64,000 nt of DNA, from assembly GCA_047600605.1 (NCBI GenBank), contig JASGKK010000002.1, positions 1,550,001 through 1,614,000 of the forward strand, written 5' to 3'. The position numbers and the translations under genes were made by a program. Every line of letters begins with the position of its first letter. Within the stretch, counting starts at the first letter, position 1. Below, piece after piece: positions 8,276 through 17,067 of the stretch. The notes beneath the pieces were generated by a model that had not been told where the DNA came from, ran no database searches, and worked only from the letters and a program-made list of their open reading frames with translations. This stretch comes from CAYMZZ01 sp047600605 (GTDB lineage Bacteria > Bacteroidota > Bacteroidia > Chitinophagales > Chitinophagaceae).

Positions 8276-8839
8276 TTATTCAGGTATCCCGAAAAGAGTA
8301 CAGATTTCGCTGTAACTCATCTGCTGGTAATTTCCGGCAGCAGACCTTCCGGAAATCTTACTGCCTCCCGGCACAATCACGTACCTGAATTGATGGGCAG
8401 TTGAGATCACGTTATAATCATTTTTGTCATTTACAAAACGGATCGTCAGCTTTTGCGGTGCAGTCAATGCAGACCAGGTGTCTGTCATCGTTGACCCGCT
8501 CTGAACGTACGTTAACGATATGGGCAATTGTGATACCTGGTTTATGGGCCATACACTGGGCGTATAGCCCAATAATTTGCCAAACACTATTACCAGCCCG
8601 CTATCGAGTATGGGCTGGGTAATTTCAGGAGCACTTTTTTCGTAGGTGAAATTTTTTACACCAAAAACCGTAGTGACGGTATAGGCATTGGGTGTGAACC
8701 AGGCTGAATATTTCACATTAGGTGCGCCCTGGGGGCCCTGCGGTCCTACAGGGCCTTCCGGTCCCTGTGGCCCAACATCTCCTTTTTTACATGCTACGAA
8801 GGCGGTAGCCACGATCAATACAAAAAAATACTTTTTCAT
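8276..8839 (-). CDS. Collagen-like lipoprotein (paralogue 2)
   Basis: 187 aa. Lipobox AFVAC with lipidated Cys17, then KKGDVGPQGPEGPVGPQG, a G-X-Y tract of about six triplets. The C-terminal part (residues 40-187) is beta-rich, ends 'YQQMSYSEICTLFGIPE', and shares its closing 'Q..Y..LPE/IPE' pattern with paralogue 1. The two genes are 114 bp apart on the same strand, so a tandem duplication followed by divergence of the exposed domain is likely. No enzyme motif is seen. Confidence 0.82.
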   Translation of the reverse strand: MKKYFFVLIVATAFVACKKGDVGPQGPEGPVGPQGPQGAPNVKYSAWFTPNAYTVTTVFGVKNFTYEKSAPEITQPILDSGLVIVFGKLLGYTPSVWPINQVSQLPISLTYVQSGSTMTDTWSALTAPQKLTIRFVNDKNDYNVISTAHQFRYVIVPGGSKISGRSAAGNYQQMSYSEICTLFGIPE

Positions 8840-8915
8840 GATTAGTGTTTTGAAGGTTACGTGATCTGAACAGAATAACTTTTGTTATTAGATATTTCTT
8901 ACTATAGGTTCCTGG

Positions 8916-9914
8916 TTATTTTGCAAAGACAGCACAGGCAATGACACTGTTTGTGCCATCGGATAGCTTTTGCGGTTCACCATTTTTCCATATCGTAGCC
9001 ACCCTCGATTCGAAGCCCGCCACATATGTATTGCTGCCAGATACATATACATGGCGTGCTTCTGCAGTATTAGAGCCATCGGTAAGGATCTGTGCGATGC
9101 CGTTTTTCCACAGTTTGGCTACAGTTCTGCTGCCGTTATATTCATATCCGGCTACATATACATCATTGCCCGAAACGGAAACAGAGCGGGCATCGGCTCC
9201 TTTTGTACCATCGGTAAGGGACTGTGGTATCCCGTTTTTCCAGACTTTGGCTACATACACAGGGCCGTTGGCTTCAGCGCCAGACACATACACATCGCTT
9301 CCTGATGCATACACAGAAGATATCCAGATAGCCTTCGTACCATCGCCCAGCGACTGAGCTACACCATTTTTCCAGATTTTGGGTATATACCTGACACCAT
9401 TATCTTCTGATCCGGCCACATACACATCAGTACCCGATACATGTACACACTCTGCATACGCATTTCTCGAGCCATCGGTAAGGATCTGGGCTACCCCGTT
9501 TTTCCAGACCTTGGCTACATTTTGAGTGCCATTATATTCATACCCGGCTACATACACATCTGTACCGGATACAAATACAGACCGTGCCCAGGCATTCTTC
9601 GAACCATTGCTAAGGGGTTGCGCTATCCCGTTTTTCCAAAGCTGAGCTACGTTATTGGTACCATTATATTCATGCCCGGCTACATATACATCACTGCCGG
9701 ATACAAACACAGACAGGGCATAGGCATGTCTTATACCAGTGCTTAGATCCTGTACGATACCATTTTTCCAGACCTTTGCCACGTCCACACTTCCTTTTCG
9801 TTCGTATCCTGCCACATAGATGTCAGGGCCTTTGGGCAGGGTATCTTTATTTTTCTTACAACTGATACCAGTCAGTAGCAGGAGTATTGTAATAAGAAGG
9901 GAATATTGCTTCAT
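8916..9914 (-). CDS. Lipoprotein made of seven 44-residue repeats (probable seven-bladed beta-propeller)
   Basis: 332 aa. Signal peptide II with lipobox TGISC (Cys19), short polar linker, then seven tandem repeats from residue 31 to the C-terminus. The repeat consensus is DVYVAGxExNGxxxVAKVWKNG followed by xxQxLTDGxxxAxARSVxVSG. The last repeat is shortened by about five residues. Seven beta-rich repeats of just over 40 residues fit a closed seven-bladed propeller on a lipid anchor, usually a binding platform. No catalytic residues are seen. It is 6 bp downstream of the 345-aa secreted protein gene, so the two are probably co-transcribed. Confidence 0.85.
   Translation of the reverse strand: MKQYSLLITILLLLTGISCKKNKDTLPKGPDIYVAGYERKGSVDVAKVWKNGIVQDLSTGIRHAYALSVFVSGSDVYVAGHEYNGTNNVAQLWKNGIAQPLSNGSKNAWARSVFVSGTDVYVAGYEYNGTQNVAKVWKNGVAQILTDGSRNAYAECVHVSGTDVYVAGSEDNGVRYIPKIWKNGVAQSLGDGTKAIWISSVYASGSDVYVSGAEANGPVYVAKVWKNGIPQSLTDGTKGADARSVSVSGNDVYVAGYEYNGSRTVAKLWKNGIAQILTDGSNTAEARHVYVSGSNTYVAGFESRVATIWKNGEPQKLSDGTNSVIACAVFAK
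8919..9824 (-). repeat. Seven tandem 132-bp coding repeats
   Basis: The propeller lipoprotein gene contains seven in-phase units of 132 bp (the last shorter), each encoding a DVYVAG...VWKNG...VSG block. Adjacent units share long identical stretches, for example 'accgtttttccagac' variants at each KVWKNG site. They arose by tandem duplication. Confidence 0.88.
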
Positions 9915-9920
9915 AAGTTA

Positions 9921-10958
9921 TCATTTCACTTTACTGCAATCAATATCACCTTCATCGCCCCAGAACTTGCAATACAGGTTGCCATACTTTCCATTGCCTA
10001 TATAGTCCTGGAATACCCGCACAGAACCCAGCGTGCATTTGCCGTCTTTTTTGTAAACGATCTTATAGTAGCCAGTTACATACCGGTATGTCTGGATGCC
10101 TAATTCGTTTTTTACAATACTCCACATACTGGCAGCGGGTTCAATCGCTACTTTCAGTACCTCGTATCCATCACCTCCCAGGTAGTTTTTGATCAGAGGC
10201 GTCACCTTTGCTACGGTTACTGATTGATCGGATATACTAATGGGTTTTGTGAAATAGCCGGGTAGCTTATCTATTGTTACGGTATTGATTTTTGCAATGG
10301 CCAGGGTTTCGTTATTCCGTATTGCTGCTACATCTTTTACATCGAAGGAGAAGGTAAAGCTGCCTTCTGCAACGGGCCATTCTTTTTCGGGGAGCATTTT
10401 TCCCCAGCCGTCTATACCCGGCAGATTAAATTGGGTGTAGATGGTATAGTTGTCATTGGCAGGGAAAGAACGTTCCACTAAAATCTGATACATGGGAGCC
10501 GAAAAAAACTTGTCGGATTCTTCCATACCAAACTCTCCATATTTTGCAGCAAAGCCAATGAAGCTGCTGGCTTTTGAAGGGTCAGGCAACACATCAAAAT
10601 TCAGCCACTTATTATTGAGCTGGCTGTTTTCGATACGTATGGTCGAAAATCTGTTTGGCTCTCCCTGCATCTGGTTGCCCCGATACGATACCGCATAATA
10701 CTGCAGATAGTAAGGACCGTTTTTGATGTTTTCCAGGTGAAAGGCTTCTTTCAATGTTTTACTTCCCAGTTCCAGCCGCCCGTAGATAAATTCTCCGGAA
10801 TGAAAATTGGTTTTAGCACCATCATGACTGTTGGTAAAGGGTTTGTCGGAATAATAAAATTTTGCATCGGCCATGCCGGGGACGTCGTAAACCATTTGCG
10901 CCTGATTTTGATGAATGAATAAGAGGAGTACTATAATAGAGGATAGTAACTTTTTCAT
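9921..10958 (-). CDS. Secreted protein, unknown function; first gene of the envelope-gene run
   Basis: 345 aa from the ATG at 10958, chosen because it gives a normal signal peptide (MKKLLSSIIVLLLFIHQNQAQ); the frame extends 16 codons further upstream without adding a plausible start. The mature protein is beta-rich with many aromatic residues and a C-terminal segment containing two cysteines flanking FWGDEGDID. No family is recognised. As the first gene of the minus-strand run and divergent from the sensor-kinase gene at 11262, its promoter must lie in the 303-bp gap that follows. Confidence 0.75.
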   Translation of the reverse strand: MKKLLSSIIVLLLFIHQNQAQMVYDVPGMADAKFYYSDKPFTNSHDGAKTNFHSGEFIYGRLELGSKTLKEAFHLENIKNGPYYLQYYAVSYRGNQMQGEPNRFSTIRIENSQLNNKWLNFDVLPDPSKASSFIGFAAKYGEFGMEESDKFFSAPMYQILVERSFPANDNYTIYTQFNLPGIDGWGKMLPEKEWPVAEGSFTFSFDVKDVAAIRNNETLAIAKINTVTIDKLPGYFTKPISISDQSVTVAKVTPLIKNYLGGDGYEVLKVAIEPAASMWSIVKNELGIQTYRYVTGYYKIVYKKDGKCTLGSVRVFQDYIGNGKYGNLYCKFWGDEGDIDCSKVK

Positions 10959-11261
10959 TACTATAGTTTTTGTTTTATCAAATGCGCTTTTGCAATAAAA
11001 GAACAAAGCTGTTGCTTAAAGCTACGATGCGGTAAACCTGCTTATTGGCGCAATTGAGCCAACGGCGGCGATAATTGAAAGAACGGAATGGAACAGGAAA
11101 TCTTTCTTCCGCCGGTCTATTGAATTAACGGCGGTTTTTGCGGGATAAAAGGAGGGACTCTCCGGGTTAACGGGGCAGGCCGGCTAACCGCTCTCCGGCG
11201 GTTATGTTTTATTATTTTCTATTGTTAACTTTAGGCGGCAAGCTCAAAACATGTTTTTCTG
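10959..11261. promoter_or_regulatory. 303-bp divergent intergenic region with repeated AACGGCGG motifs
   Basis: No gene is seen. The region separates the minus-strand envelope run from the plus-strand LytS-type kinase. AACGGCGG occurs at 11061-11068 and 11127-11134, with a variant AACGGGG at 11169-11175. An inverted pair TAACCG/CGGTTA lies at 11185-11190 and 11199-11204. These could be regulator half-sites, for instance for the adjacent LytTR regulator, but this is only inference. No convincing TAnnTTTG box was assigned. Confidence 0.35.
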
Positions 11262-14200
11262 TTGCGATTAGGAAAAAAAATATTGCTTTGTATCCTTTCC
11301 CTTTGCAGCCTGCAATATGCAGGTGCACAGCAGTCGCTGAATTTTGAAAACTATTCCTCCGACCATGGATTGTCTCAGTTGAGTTGTTATGCACTGGCGC
11401 AGGATTCAAATGGTTTTATCTGGGTAGGTACCCAGGACGGCCTTAACCGCTATGACGGACGGCTGTTTAAGGTCTACGCACAACAGAACGAGGCAGGCAG
11501 AAAACTGCCCTCCAATACCATTTTTACCTTGTATGCCGATTCAGTGTATAATCTGCTTTGGATCGGTACTTCCGGCGGTCTATGTTTATATCATCCTGCC
11601 GGAGACTCACTGGCAAGGCTTTCTGCCTTTTTTCCTTTTGCAGCAGCGTTGGAGAAATTGCCTATAAAAAAGATCATTTCTTTTAAGAAAGATGAATACT
11701 GGATTATCGCTTTTAACAATGGACTTTATTACCTGAATACAGCTACATCCACACTGCGTTCTTATTTTAATGAAACGGAAAATATCTCCAGCGTTACAGA
11801 CATTACCTCGCATGAAGGGAAAGTGATCGTTTCGCTTCTGTATACCCTGCACGAACTGGTACCGGATGGCGGCGTCTACCAGCCGCAATTACTCATAAAG
11901 GATTACCATTTTCCGCAAATAGAGGCGATCGCCTCCTACAACCATCGTCTCTGGGTGGGCACCATTTCTGATGGATGTTACCAGGTGGGCAACCCGGTAG
12001 GTAAAAAGGAAAGTATAGTTGCGCCAAAGATTATTTTCGGAGGGATCTATTGCTTTGCCATAGATGCTGCCAATGAACTATGGATTGGAACACGGGGCAG
12101 TGGCATATACCGGTACAGCGCAGCAACCAACCAGGTTACGCAGGCACAGCACAACCAGTTTTTGCCCGGCTCTCCCGCGTCCAATTTTGTGGTTTTCTTA
12201 TTGAAAGACCGGCAGGGCAATATGTGGTGTGGTCTCAGTGGTGGCCTTTCCAAATATGATCCGCTGAGCCATCAGTTTGGTTTTGTAAATGGGCCGGCCT
12301 CATTGAATGGTTCGCTGCTGGATAAGGTGATCTACAGTATGTACCGGGCCAAAGACGGTACCCGGTTTATCGGTACCCAAAACCGCGGATTATTTGAGTG
12401 GAAAACAGGTACCAATCAGTTTATTTCCTTTCCGGCCTCCGCTGTTATTGGCAAAGCCAATAATGTGATTTATAATATTACAGAGGATGACGATGGAAAT
12501 ATCTGGGCAGCCACCTTTGGTGGATTGATGCAACTGGAGCGGAAAACAAGAAAGATTACCTATTATCCCGAAAATAAAGGTCCGGTCAAATTGAATAACA
12601 TGTATGCTGTCACCAAATTGAAGAAAGCAGACAGCCTGCTGGTATCTGCCGATGATGGCCTGCATTTTTTTTCCCTGAAGGAAAAACGCTGGGTATTTTT
12701 TCCCCGCAAGCCGGAAAATATTAACATGATCAGGGGTTTTGCTGCTTTTAAGGGAATCCGTCATTTTTATGAAGATGAGCAAAACACGTTATGGCTATGC
12801 GCACCTGGCGCCGGGCTCATACGCTATCATTATCTGGAGAATAAGCTGGAGACAGTAGCAGCGGTAAATAATATATCGCCATCAGTCAGGCACCTGCTGG
12901 CAGATGGACCGGTCTTTCTGCTTGCCACCGACAATGGTCTTATTGTGTATGACTGGAAAAAGAATAGGTTGCTGCGGCAGGTCGATATAAAAGCAAACGG
13001 TGTTTCGAATGTGTGCTATGCTATTCAAAAGGATAATCAGGAGTATTATTGGGTAAGCACCAATACCGGACTGCGTAAGCTAAACAGGCAATACGAAGTA
13101 GAGCAGGTATATAATACCAGCAATGGCCTGACTTTTCTTGAATATAATACGGGATGCACCAGCAAGGACACCAGTGGCGTGCTTTATTTCGGTGGCATGG
13201 GCGGTGTCACTTTTTTTGATCCTGCTGCATTAAAGGCAAACACGTTTAGTCCGCAACCGGTTATTACCGGTGTACTGGTAAATGATGTTTCCCGCTCCCT
13301 GTCAATGAATAAACTGGAACATCTGCAGCTTCGCCATAACGAAAATTTTCTTTCTTTCCAGTTTGCTGTAACCAATTTCTCAAACGAAAAAAATAACCGG
13401 TTCAGTTATCGGCTCAAAGGGTTGAGTGATAGCTGGAGCACACTTACCACCACCGATAAGGCCGGATTTACCAGTCTGCCACCGGGAGAATATGTATTTG
13501 AGCTGAAGTCCGTTAATAGCGATGGCCACTGGAGTGCTGGCGTCACTATGCTGGGGATTACCATCCTTAGTCCCTGGTGGCAGACCTGGTGGTTTATCAC
13601 AGGGGCCTGTTTACTGCTGGCAGGTCTGCTTACCTGGCTTATCAGAAGAAGGATTCTGGCGATAAAAAGAGAAGCTGAACTGAAGCACCAGATTGCTGAA
13701 GCAGAAATGATGGCTATGCGCGCGCAAATGAACCCTCATTTTGTGTTCAACAGTCTCAACAGCATCAGGGAAATGATCCTGAGCAATGAGAATGAAGCGG
13801 CATCCCATTTTCTCGGAAAATTTGCCAGCCTTATCCGGATTACACTCGACCAGTCGGAGCGGTCATTTGTATCCTTACGGCAAACGATCAGTCATCTTAC
13901 CCGATATATGGAAATAGAACAGATACGTAACGGTGAATTTACCAGCCGTATACTGGCAGATGATGAACTGGACCTCGATGAGGTGATGTTGCCTTCCATG
14001 CTGATACAGCCTTTTGTCGAAAATGCCCTCTGGCATGGCACCACATCGACCCGTAAAAATATCAATATTAATATTGACTTTAAAAAGGAGAAGGGGCAGC
14101 TGCTTTGTATTGTAGAAGATGATGGGATCGGTATCCGTCAGTCGCTGAAGAATAAGACCGGTGGCAGCCGCACACATCACTCTCTGGGCCTCGAAAATGT

Positions 14201-14342
14201 GTCGAACCGCATCCGGCTGCTGAATGAAAAATACCACCTGGAAAGCAGTATCCTTATTAATGACAAAAGTGAACTGGATAATTATACGGGTACCGGCACG
14301 GTTGTACAGCTATTTTTGCCGCTTCAAATAAATGCATCATGA
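11262..14342 (+). CDS. Sensor histidine kinase: Reg_prop propeller, Y_Y_Y, LytS-type kinase
   Basis: 1026 aa. The only workable start is a TTG at 11262 (an ATG at 11251 is out of frame); it gives a signal peptide ending YAGAQ. Residues 30 to about 690 are two-component-regulator propeller repeats (ALAQDSNGFIWVGTQDGLNR, DDDGNIWAATFGGL), a periplasmic ligand sensor. A Y_Y_Y domain (about 695-765, NRFSYRLKGLSDSW ... LPPGEYVFEL) and one membrane span (772-795) follow. The His_kinase segment MNPHFVFNSLNSI carries the phospho-acceptor His826, and the HATPase part has ENALWHG and DDGIGI. This resembles half of the Bacteroidota polysaccharide-sensing systems, but with a LytS kinase and a separate regulator. 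The stop overlaps the next gene by 4 bp (ATGA). The ligand is unknown. Confidence 0.92.
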   Translation: MRLGKKILLCILSLCSLQYAGAQQSLNFENYSSDHGLSQLSCYALAQDSNGFIWVGTQDGLNRYDGRLFKVYAQQNEAGRKLPSNTIFTLYADSVYNLLWIGTSGGLCLYHPAGDSLARLSAFFPFAAALEKLPIKKIISFKKDEYWIIAFNNGLYYLNTATSTLRSYFNETENISSVTDITSHEGKVIVSLLYTLHELVPDGGVYQPQLLIKDYHFPQIEAIASYNHRLWVGTISDGCYQVGNPVGKKESIVAPKIIFGGIYCFAIDAANELWIGTRGSGIYRYSAATNQVTQAQHNQFLPGSPASNFVVFLLKDRQGNMWCGLSGGLSKYDPLSHQFGFVNGPASLNGSLLDKVIYSMYRAKDGTRFIGTQNRGLFEWKTGTNQFISFPASAVIGKANNVIYNITEDDDGNIWAATFGGLMQLERKTRKITYYPENKGPVKLNNMYAVTKLKKADSLLVSADDGLHFFSLKEKRWVFFPRKPENINMIRGFAAFKGIRHFYEDEQNTLWLCAPGAGLIRYHYLENKLETVAAVNNISPSVRHLLADGPVFLLATDNGLIVYDWKKNRLLRQVDIKANGVSNVCYAIQKDNQEYYWVSTNTGLRKLNRQYEVEQVYNTSNGLTFLEYNTGCTSKDTSGVLYFGGMGGVTFFDPAALKANTFSPQPVITGVLVNDVSRSLSMNKLEHLQLRHNENFLSFQFAVTNFSNEKNNRFSYRLKGLSDSWSTLTTTDKAGFTSLPPGEYVFELKSVNSDGHWSAGVTMLGITILSPWWQTWWFITGACLLLAGLLTWLIRRRILAIKREAELKHQIAEAEMMAMRAQMNPHFVFNSLNSIREMILSNENEAASHFLGKFASLIRITLDQSERSFVSLRQTISHLTRYMEIEQIRNGEFTSRILADDELDLDEVMLPSMLIQPFVENALWHGTTSTRKNININIDFKKEKGQLLCIVEDDGIGIRQSLKNKTGGSRTHHSLGLENVSNRIRLLNEKYHLESSILINDKSELDNYTGTGTVVQLFLPLQINAS

Positions 14343-15106
14343 ATCAGGTAACTGCCATTCTTGTGGATGATGAGCCTAGAGGTCTGTCTTCCATGCAAAA
14401 ATTATTAGAACTGAATTGCCCCGAAGTCAGCATTCTGGCAACCTGCCAGGATGCGGATGATGCATTGGTGAAAATAAAACAGCTGCGCCCTCAGTTGGTT
14501 TTTCTGGATGTAGCCATGCCGGGAAAAAACGGTTTTGACCTGCTGCGCGAACTGGACAGTATCTCTTTCGAGATTATTTTCGTGACGGCGCACAACAGCT
14601 ATATGATGCAGGCCTTTCGTTTCAGTGCGGTTGATTATCTGCTGAAACCGGTCGAGGATGAACTCCTGACAGAAGCGGTACAAAGAGCTGCACGGCGGAT
14701 TGCCGATAAAAGCGGAGGTATGCAACTGAATACATTTTTGCATAACCTGCAGCAAAACGGAGCGGTTAAAAAAATGAAACTGTGCGTGCCTTCGTTAAAA
14801 GGAATTAAAGTAATTGAGATAACGGATATTATTTATTGCGAGGCGAGCAGCAATTACACCAATTTCCATCTTACCAACGGCGTTACCTTATGCTCCAGCC
14901 GCCCCATTTTTGAGTATGAAACATTGCTGGAAGACAGTTCCTTTGTACGGGTACACAAATCTTTTCTTGTCAACCTGCAACATATCCAGGAGTATATACG
15001 CGGTGAAGGCGGTAGCATTATTATGACTAATAACCATGAAGTAGAAGTATCCCGCCGGAAAAAAGAATCGTTTATTAAGAAAATGCAGGAGTATTATAAA
15101 TATTAG
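14339..15106 (+). CDS. LytTR-family response regulator
   Basis: 255 aa. Receiver domain (residues 5-120) with acidic pocket DDE (10-12), phospho-acceptor Asp57 in LVFLDVAMPG, Thr in FVTAH and Lys in YLLKPV. The C-terminal LytTR DNA-binding domain (about 148-252) shows the usual IIYCEASSNYTNFHL and FVRVHKSFLVNL motifs. It overlaps the preceding kinase gene by 4 bp, so it is the cognate regulator. Such regulators bind pairs of short direct repeats; the target promoter could be the divergent region at 10959-11261 (inference). Confidence 0.93.
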   Translation: MNQVTAILVDDEPRGLSSMQKLLELNCPEVSILATCQDADDALVKIKQLRPQLVFLDVAMPGKNGFDLLRELDSISFEIIFVTAHNSYMMQAFRFSAVDYLLKPVEDELLTEAVQRAARRIADKSGGMQLNTFLHNLQQNGAVKKMKLCVPSLKGIKVIEITDIIYCEASSNYTNFHLTNGVTLCSSRPIFEYETLLEDSSFVRVHKSFLVNLQHIQEYIRGEGGSIIMTNNHEVEVSRRKKESFIKKMQEYYKY

Positions 15107-15143
15107 TGCCTGAAAGGAAGGGGGCGAAAGCGAATCTGTTTGG

Positions 15144-15653
15144 TTATACTTTCTGTTTCATTTGTTCAATAGCAATCCATCCTTCGGGTGTAATGCCCAT
15201 TATTTCCGTAGCTACGCCCAGCGTCTGGTAGGTATCGAAAAACGCCATACGCGCAATAGGGTGATCGACCTGGCTGATAACCACATAGCCCTGTTGACGC
15301 AAATCGGTGATTACTTTTTCAAATTCACTTACAGGCAGGCGAAAAGCCAGATGTTGTATACCTCCCGCCGGATATTTGGACAGATAATCATGAAACATGC
15401 TTTGTCCGGAAAGGGGTTGTACCAGTTCAATAAAAGTGCCGCCATTGTAGGCCTGTGTGGTCAGCCACTCAGCGTCTACCATCTTGCCATAATAGGTCAT
15501 ACCCAGGTCCTGTGCACGTCCCTGTTGTGGTTTGGGAAAGCCGGCAATACCCAGGGTGCCTTCCAGAAATTTAACAGCGGTATATATATCAGGCACTACC
15601 CAGCCAATCTGAGCCAGTTCCAGTCCGGCGAAGGTTTTGTTAACATCTTTCAT
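15144..15653 (-). CDS. VOC/glyoxalase-fold protein
   Basis: 169 aa. Paired beta-alpha-beta-beta-beta modules of the vicinal oxygen chelate superfamily: 'IGWVVPDIYTAVKFLEGTLG' and 'GGIQHLAFRLPVSEFEKVI'. Likely metal ligands are the Glu of FIELVQPL, the His of IQHLAF and the Glu of ATEIMG, while the first usual His is replaced by Gln (AQIGWVV). The layout resembles methylmalonyl-CoA epimerase or glyoxalase-like members, but the substrate cannot be told. It is a single gene convergent with the LytTR gene, with no obvious operon partner. Confidence 0.82.
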   Translation of the reverse strand: MKDVNKTFAGLELAQIGWVVPDIYTAVKFLEGTLGIAGFPKPQQGRAQDLGMTYYGKMVDAEWLTTQAYNGGTFIELVQPLSGQSMFHDYLSKYPAGGIQHLAFRLPVSEFEKVITDLRQQGYVVISQVDHPIARMAFFDTYQTLGVATEIMGITPEGWIAIEQMKQKV

Positions 15654-15704
15654 AGTTACTGTTTTGAGGTTAACGGTTTAGTAAAGATAAAATGAATGGC
15701 TTAA

Positions 15705-16928
15705 TCATATTGCCGGTACTGTCACCGGTTTACGGCGCCAGTCAGGATATATTAGTTGTGTTGCACCTTTTGTGTCGATCAGTTGCATGATAAATTTTCT
15801 TTTCCTGAATACAGCCATGGCTGTATAGGAGAGTTCTGTTTCGTTCCTGATCTCAATAATATCAACCGGTATCACCATATTGTCTATATCCTCTTCTGTG
15901 AAATAAATCTTTGCCAGAAAAGGGTAAGTAACCTTTACAGAATCTTTATCCAGTATATAAGCTGTCTTACCGTTTTCAAAAACCCAGTGAGGACGATTAT
16001 AGATATACCGGGTAGGAGGGGAGAATAAAAGCGCATCCACTTTCTTATTGTCGGATCGTTTGTTGAACGCGTTATTCTGATTGTCTGCTAAAATAGCGTA
16101 GCTCTTTGCTGTTATCAGGTTGAAATAGGGATTGTTGAGGCTGGGGCTGGAACGCTCAGCTAAAACGATCTGATCTACTGTATAGGGATCTATACCGGTA
16201 AGTTCTCTTAACCTGGCGGCCATGGGCGTGACCCAGTTGGCTATCGAGTCTTCCATGATATGGTCAAAACCACAATAGACAATCACCTTGCTATCCGGGA
16301 TACTGTCGAGTAAGCGGGCGAGATTTCTGGCCTGCCCTGTCTCTCTTTCCCATTGATTACCGTTTGCAATATGTTCATAGGGATAAAGGGTGAAATTAAG
16401 TTCATTGGCCGTTCTGATGAGATTGCCGAACTGCGGCTCCATAGCATAATAACCCGTGTTGAGATTGGGGTATTTGCTGTTTTCACCGAAGCCGGGCCGC
16501 ATAGAAAATGTTTCAGCGGCAAAATAGCGATAACCTATTTTTTTCAGATCTTTCAGTAATGAGTTGACAAAAACCCGGTTTCGTGGGTTGTAATGCGCTT
16601 CATTAAAGATCAGCACCCTGTTTTCTCTGGCTTTTTTGAGAATGAACTTTCTGGCATCTGCCGCCCGGTAGTTTTTAATAAAATTGATACTATCTGTTTC
16701 GGAAATTTTTCGCCTCGCCTGCCTGGGCTTGTCCCATTCCTGCAGTGCTTCTTTGTACAGGCCAATAAAGGATAAATCAGATGAGGTCACCCCACCGCGC
16801 CAGGAAGCGGAGTCGGTTTTTATTTTTTCATAAATGCTCGAAGAGAATTTATAGGGGAAAGGATCGGTGACCTGTGCTTCTGCTTTCTGTATAAAAAGCA
16901 GTATAAGCATGCATATTGTTTTTCTCAT
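15705..16928 (-). CDS. Secreted ChaN/EreA/Tiki-superfamily-like protein
   Basis: 407 aa with signal peptide ending KAEAQ. Residues 90-250 carry the spaced acidic/His signature of the ChaN/erythromycin-esterase/Tiki-like fold: 'VLIFNEAHYNP' (E..H), 'YFAAETFS' (Glu) and 'VIVYCGFDHIMED' (His). In characterised relatives these residues bind haem or metal, or form the esterase site. The C-terminal 150 residues are less conserved (contains VIPVDIIEIRNE). It shares this pattern with the lipoprotein at 54855-56081, but overall similarity is low. Transcribed alone. The substrate is unknown; a hydrolase role is inference. Confidence 0.6.
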   Translation of the reverse strand: MRKTICMLILLFIQKAEAQVTDPFPYKFSSSIYEKIKTDSASWRGGVTSSDLSFIGLYKEALQEWDKPRQARRKISETDSINFIKNYRAADARKFILKKARENRVLIFNEAHYNPRNRVFVNSLLKDLKKIGYRYFAAETFSMRPGFGENSKYPNLNTGYYAMEPQFGNLIRTANELNFTLYPYEHIANGNQWERETGQARNLARLLDSIPDSKVIVYCGFDHIMEDSIANWVTPMAARLRELTGIDPYTVDQIVLAERSSPSLNNPYFNLITAKSYAILADNQNNAFNKRSDNKKVDALLFSPPTRYIYNRPHWVFENGKTAYILDKDSVKVTYPFLAKIYFTEEDIDNMVIPVDIIEIRNETELSYTAMAVFRKRKFIMQLIDTKGATQLIYPDWRRKPVTVPAI

Positions 16929-17005
16929 GGCTTTGTGTTGCTGTCAATATACGGATCCGGCAACCGTATTTACCAGTTAAAATACGAATATCTGACCAAC
17001 GGAAT

Positions 17006-17047
17006 AAAACAGCCGCATACATCATTCGATCTATGCGGCTGTTGTTT
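17006..17047 (-). terminator. Hairpin terminator after the AHSA1 gene
   Basis: Arms AACAGCCGCATA and TATGCGGCTGTT with an 11-nt loop, preceded and followed by A/T runs (AAAAC ... GTTTT). Reading the minus strand, it ends in TTTTATT. It lies 21 bp past the stop of the gene at 17068-17517 and may also act on the opposite strand. Confidence 0.7.
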
Positions 17048-17067
17048 TATTAAACAGGTAATGCACA

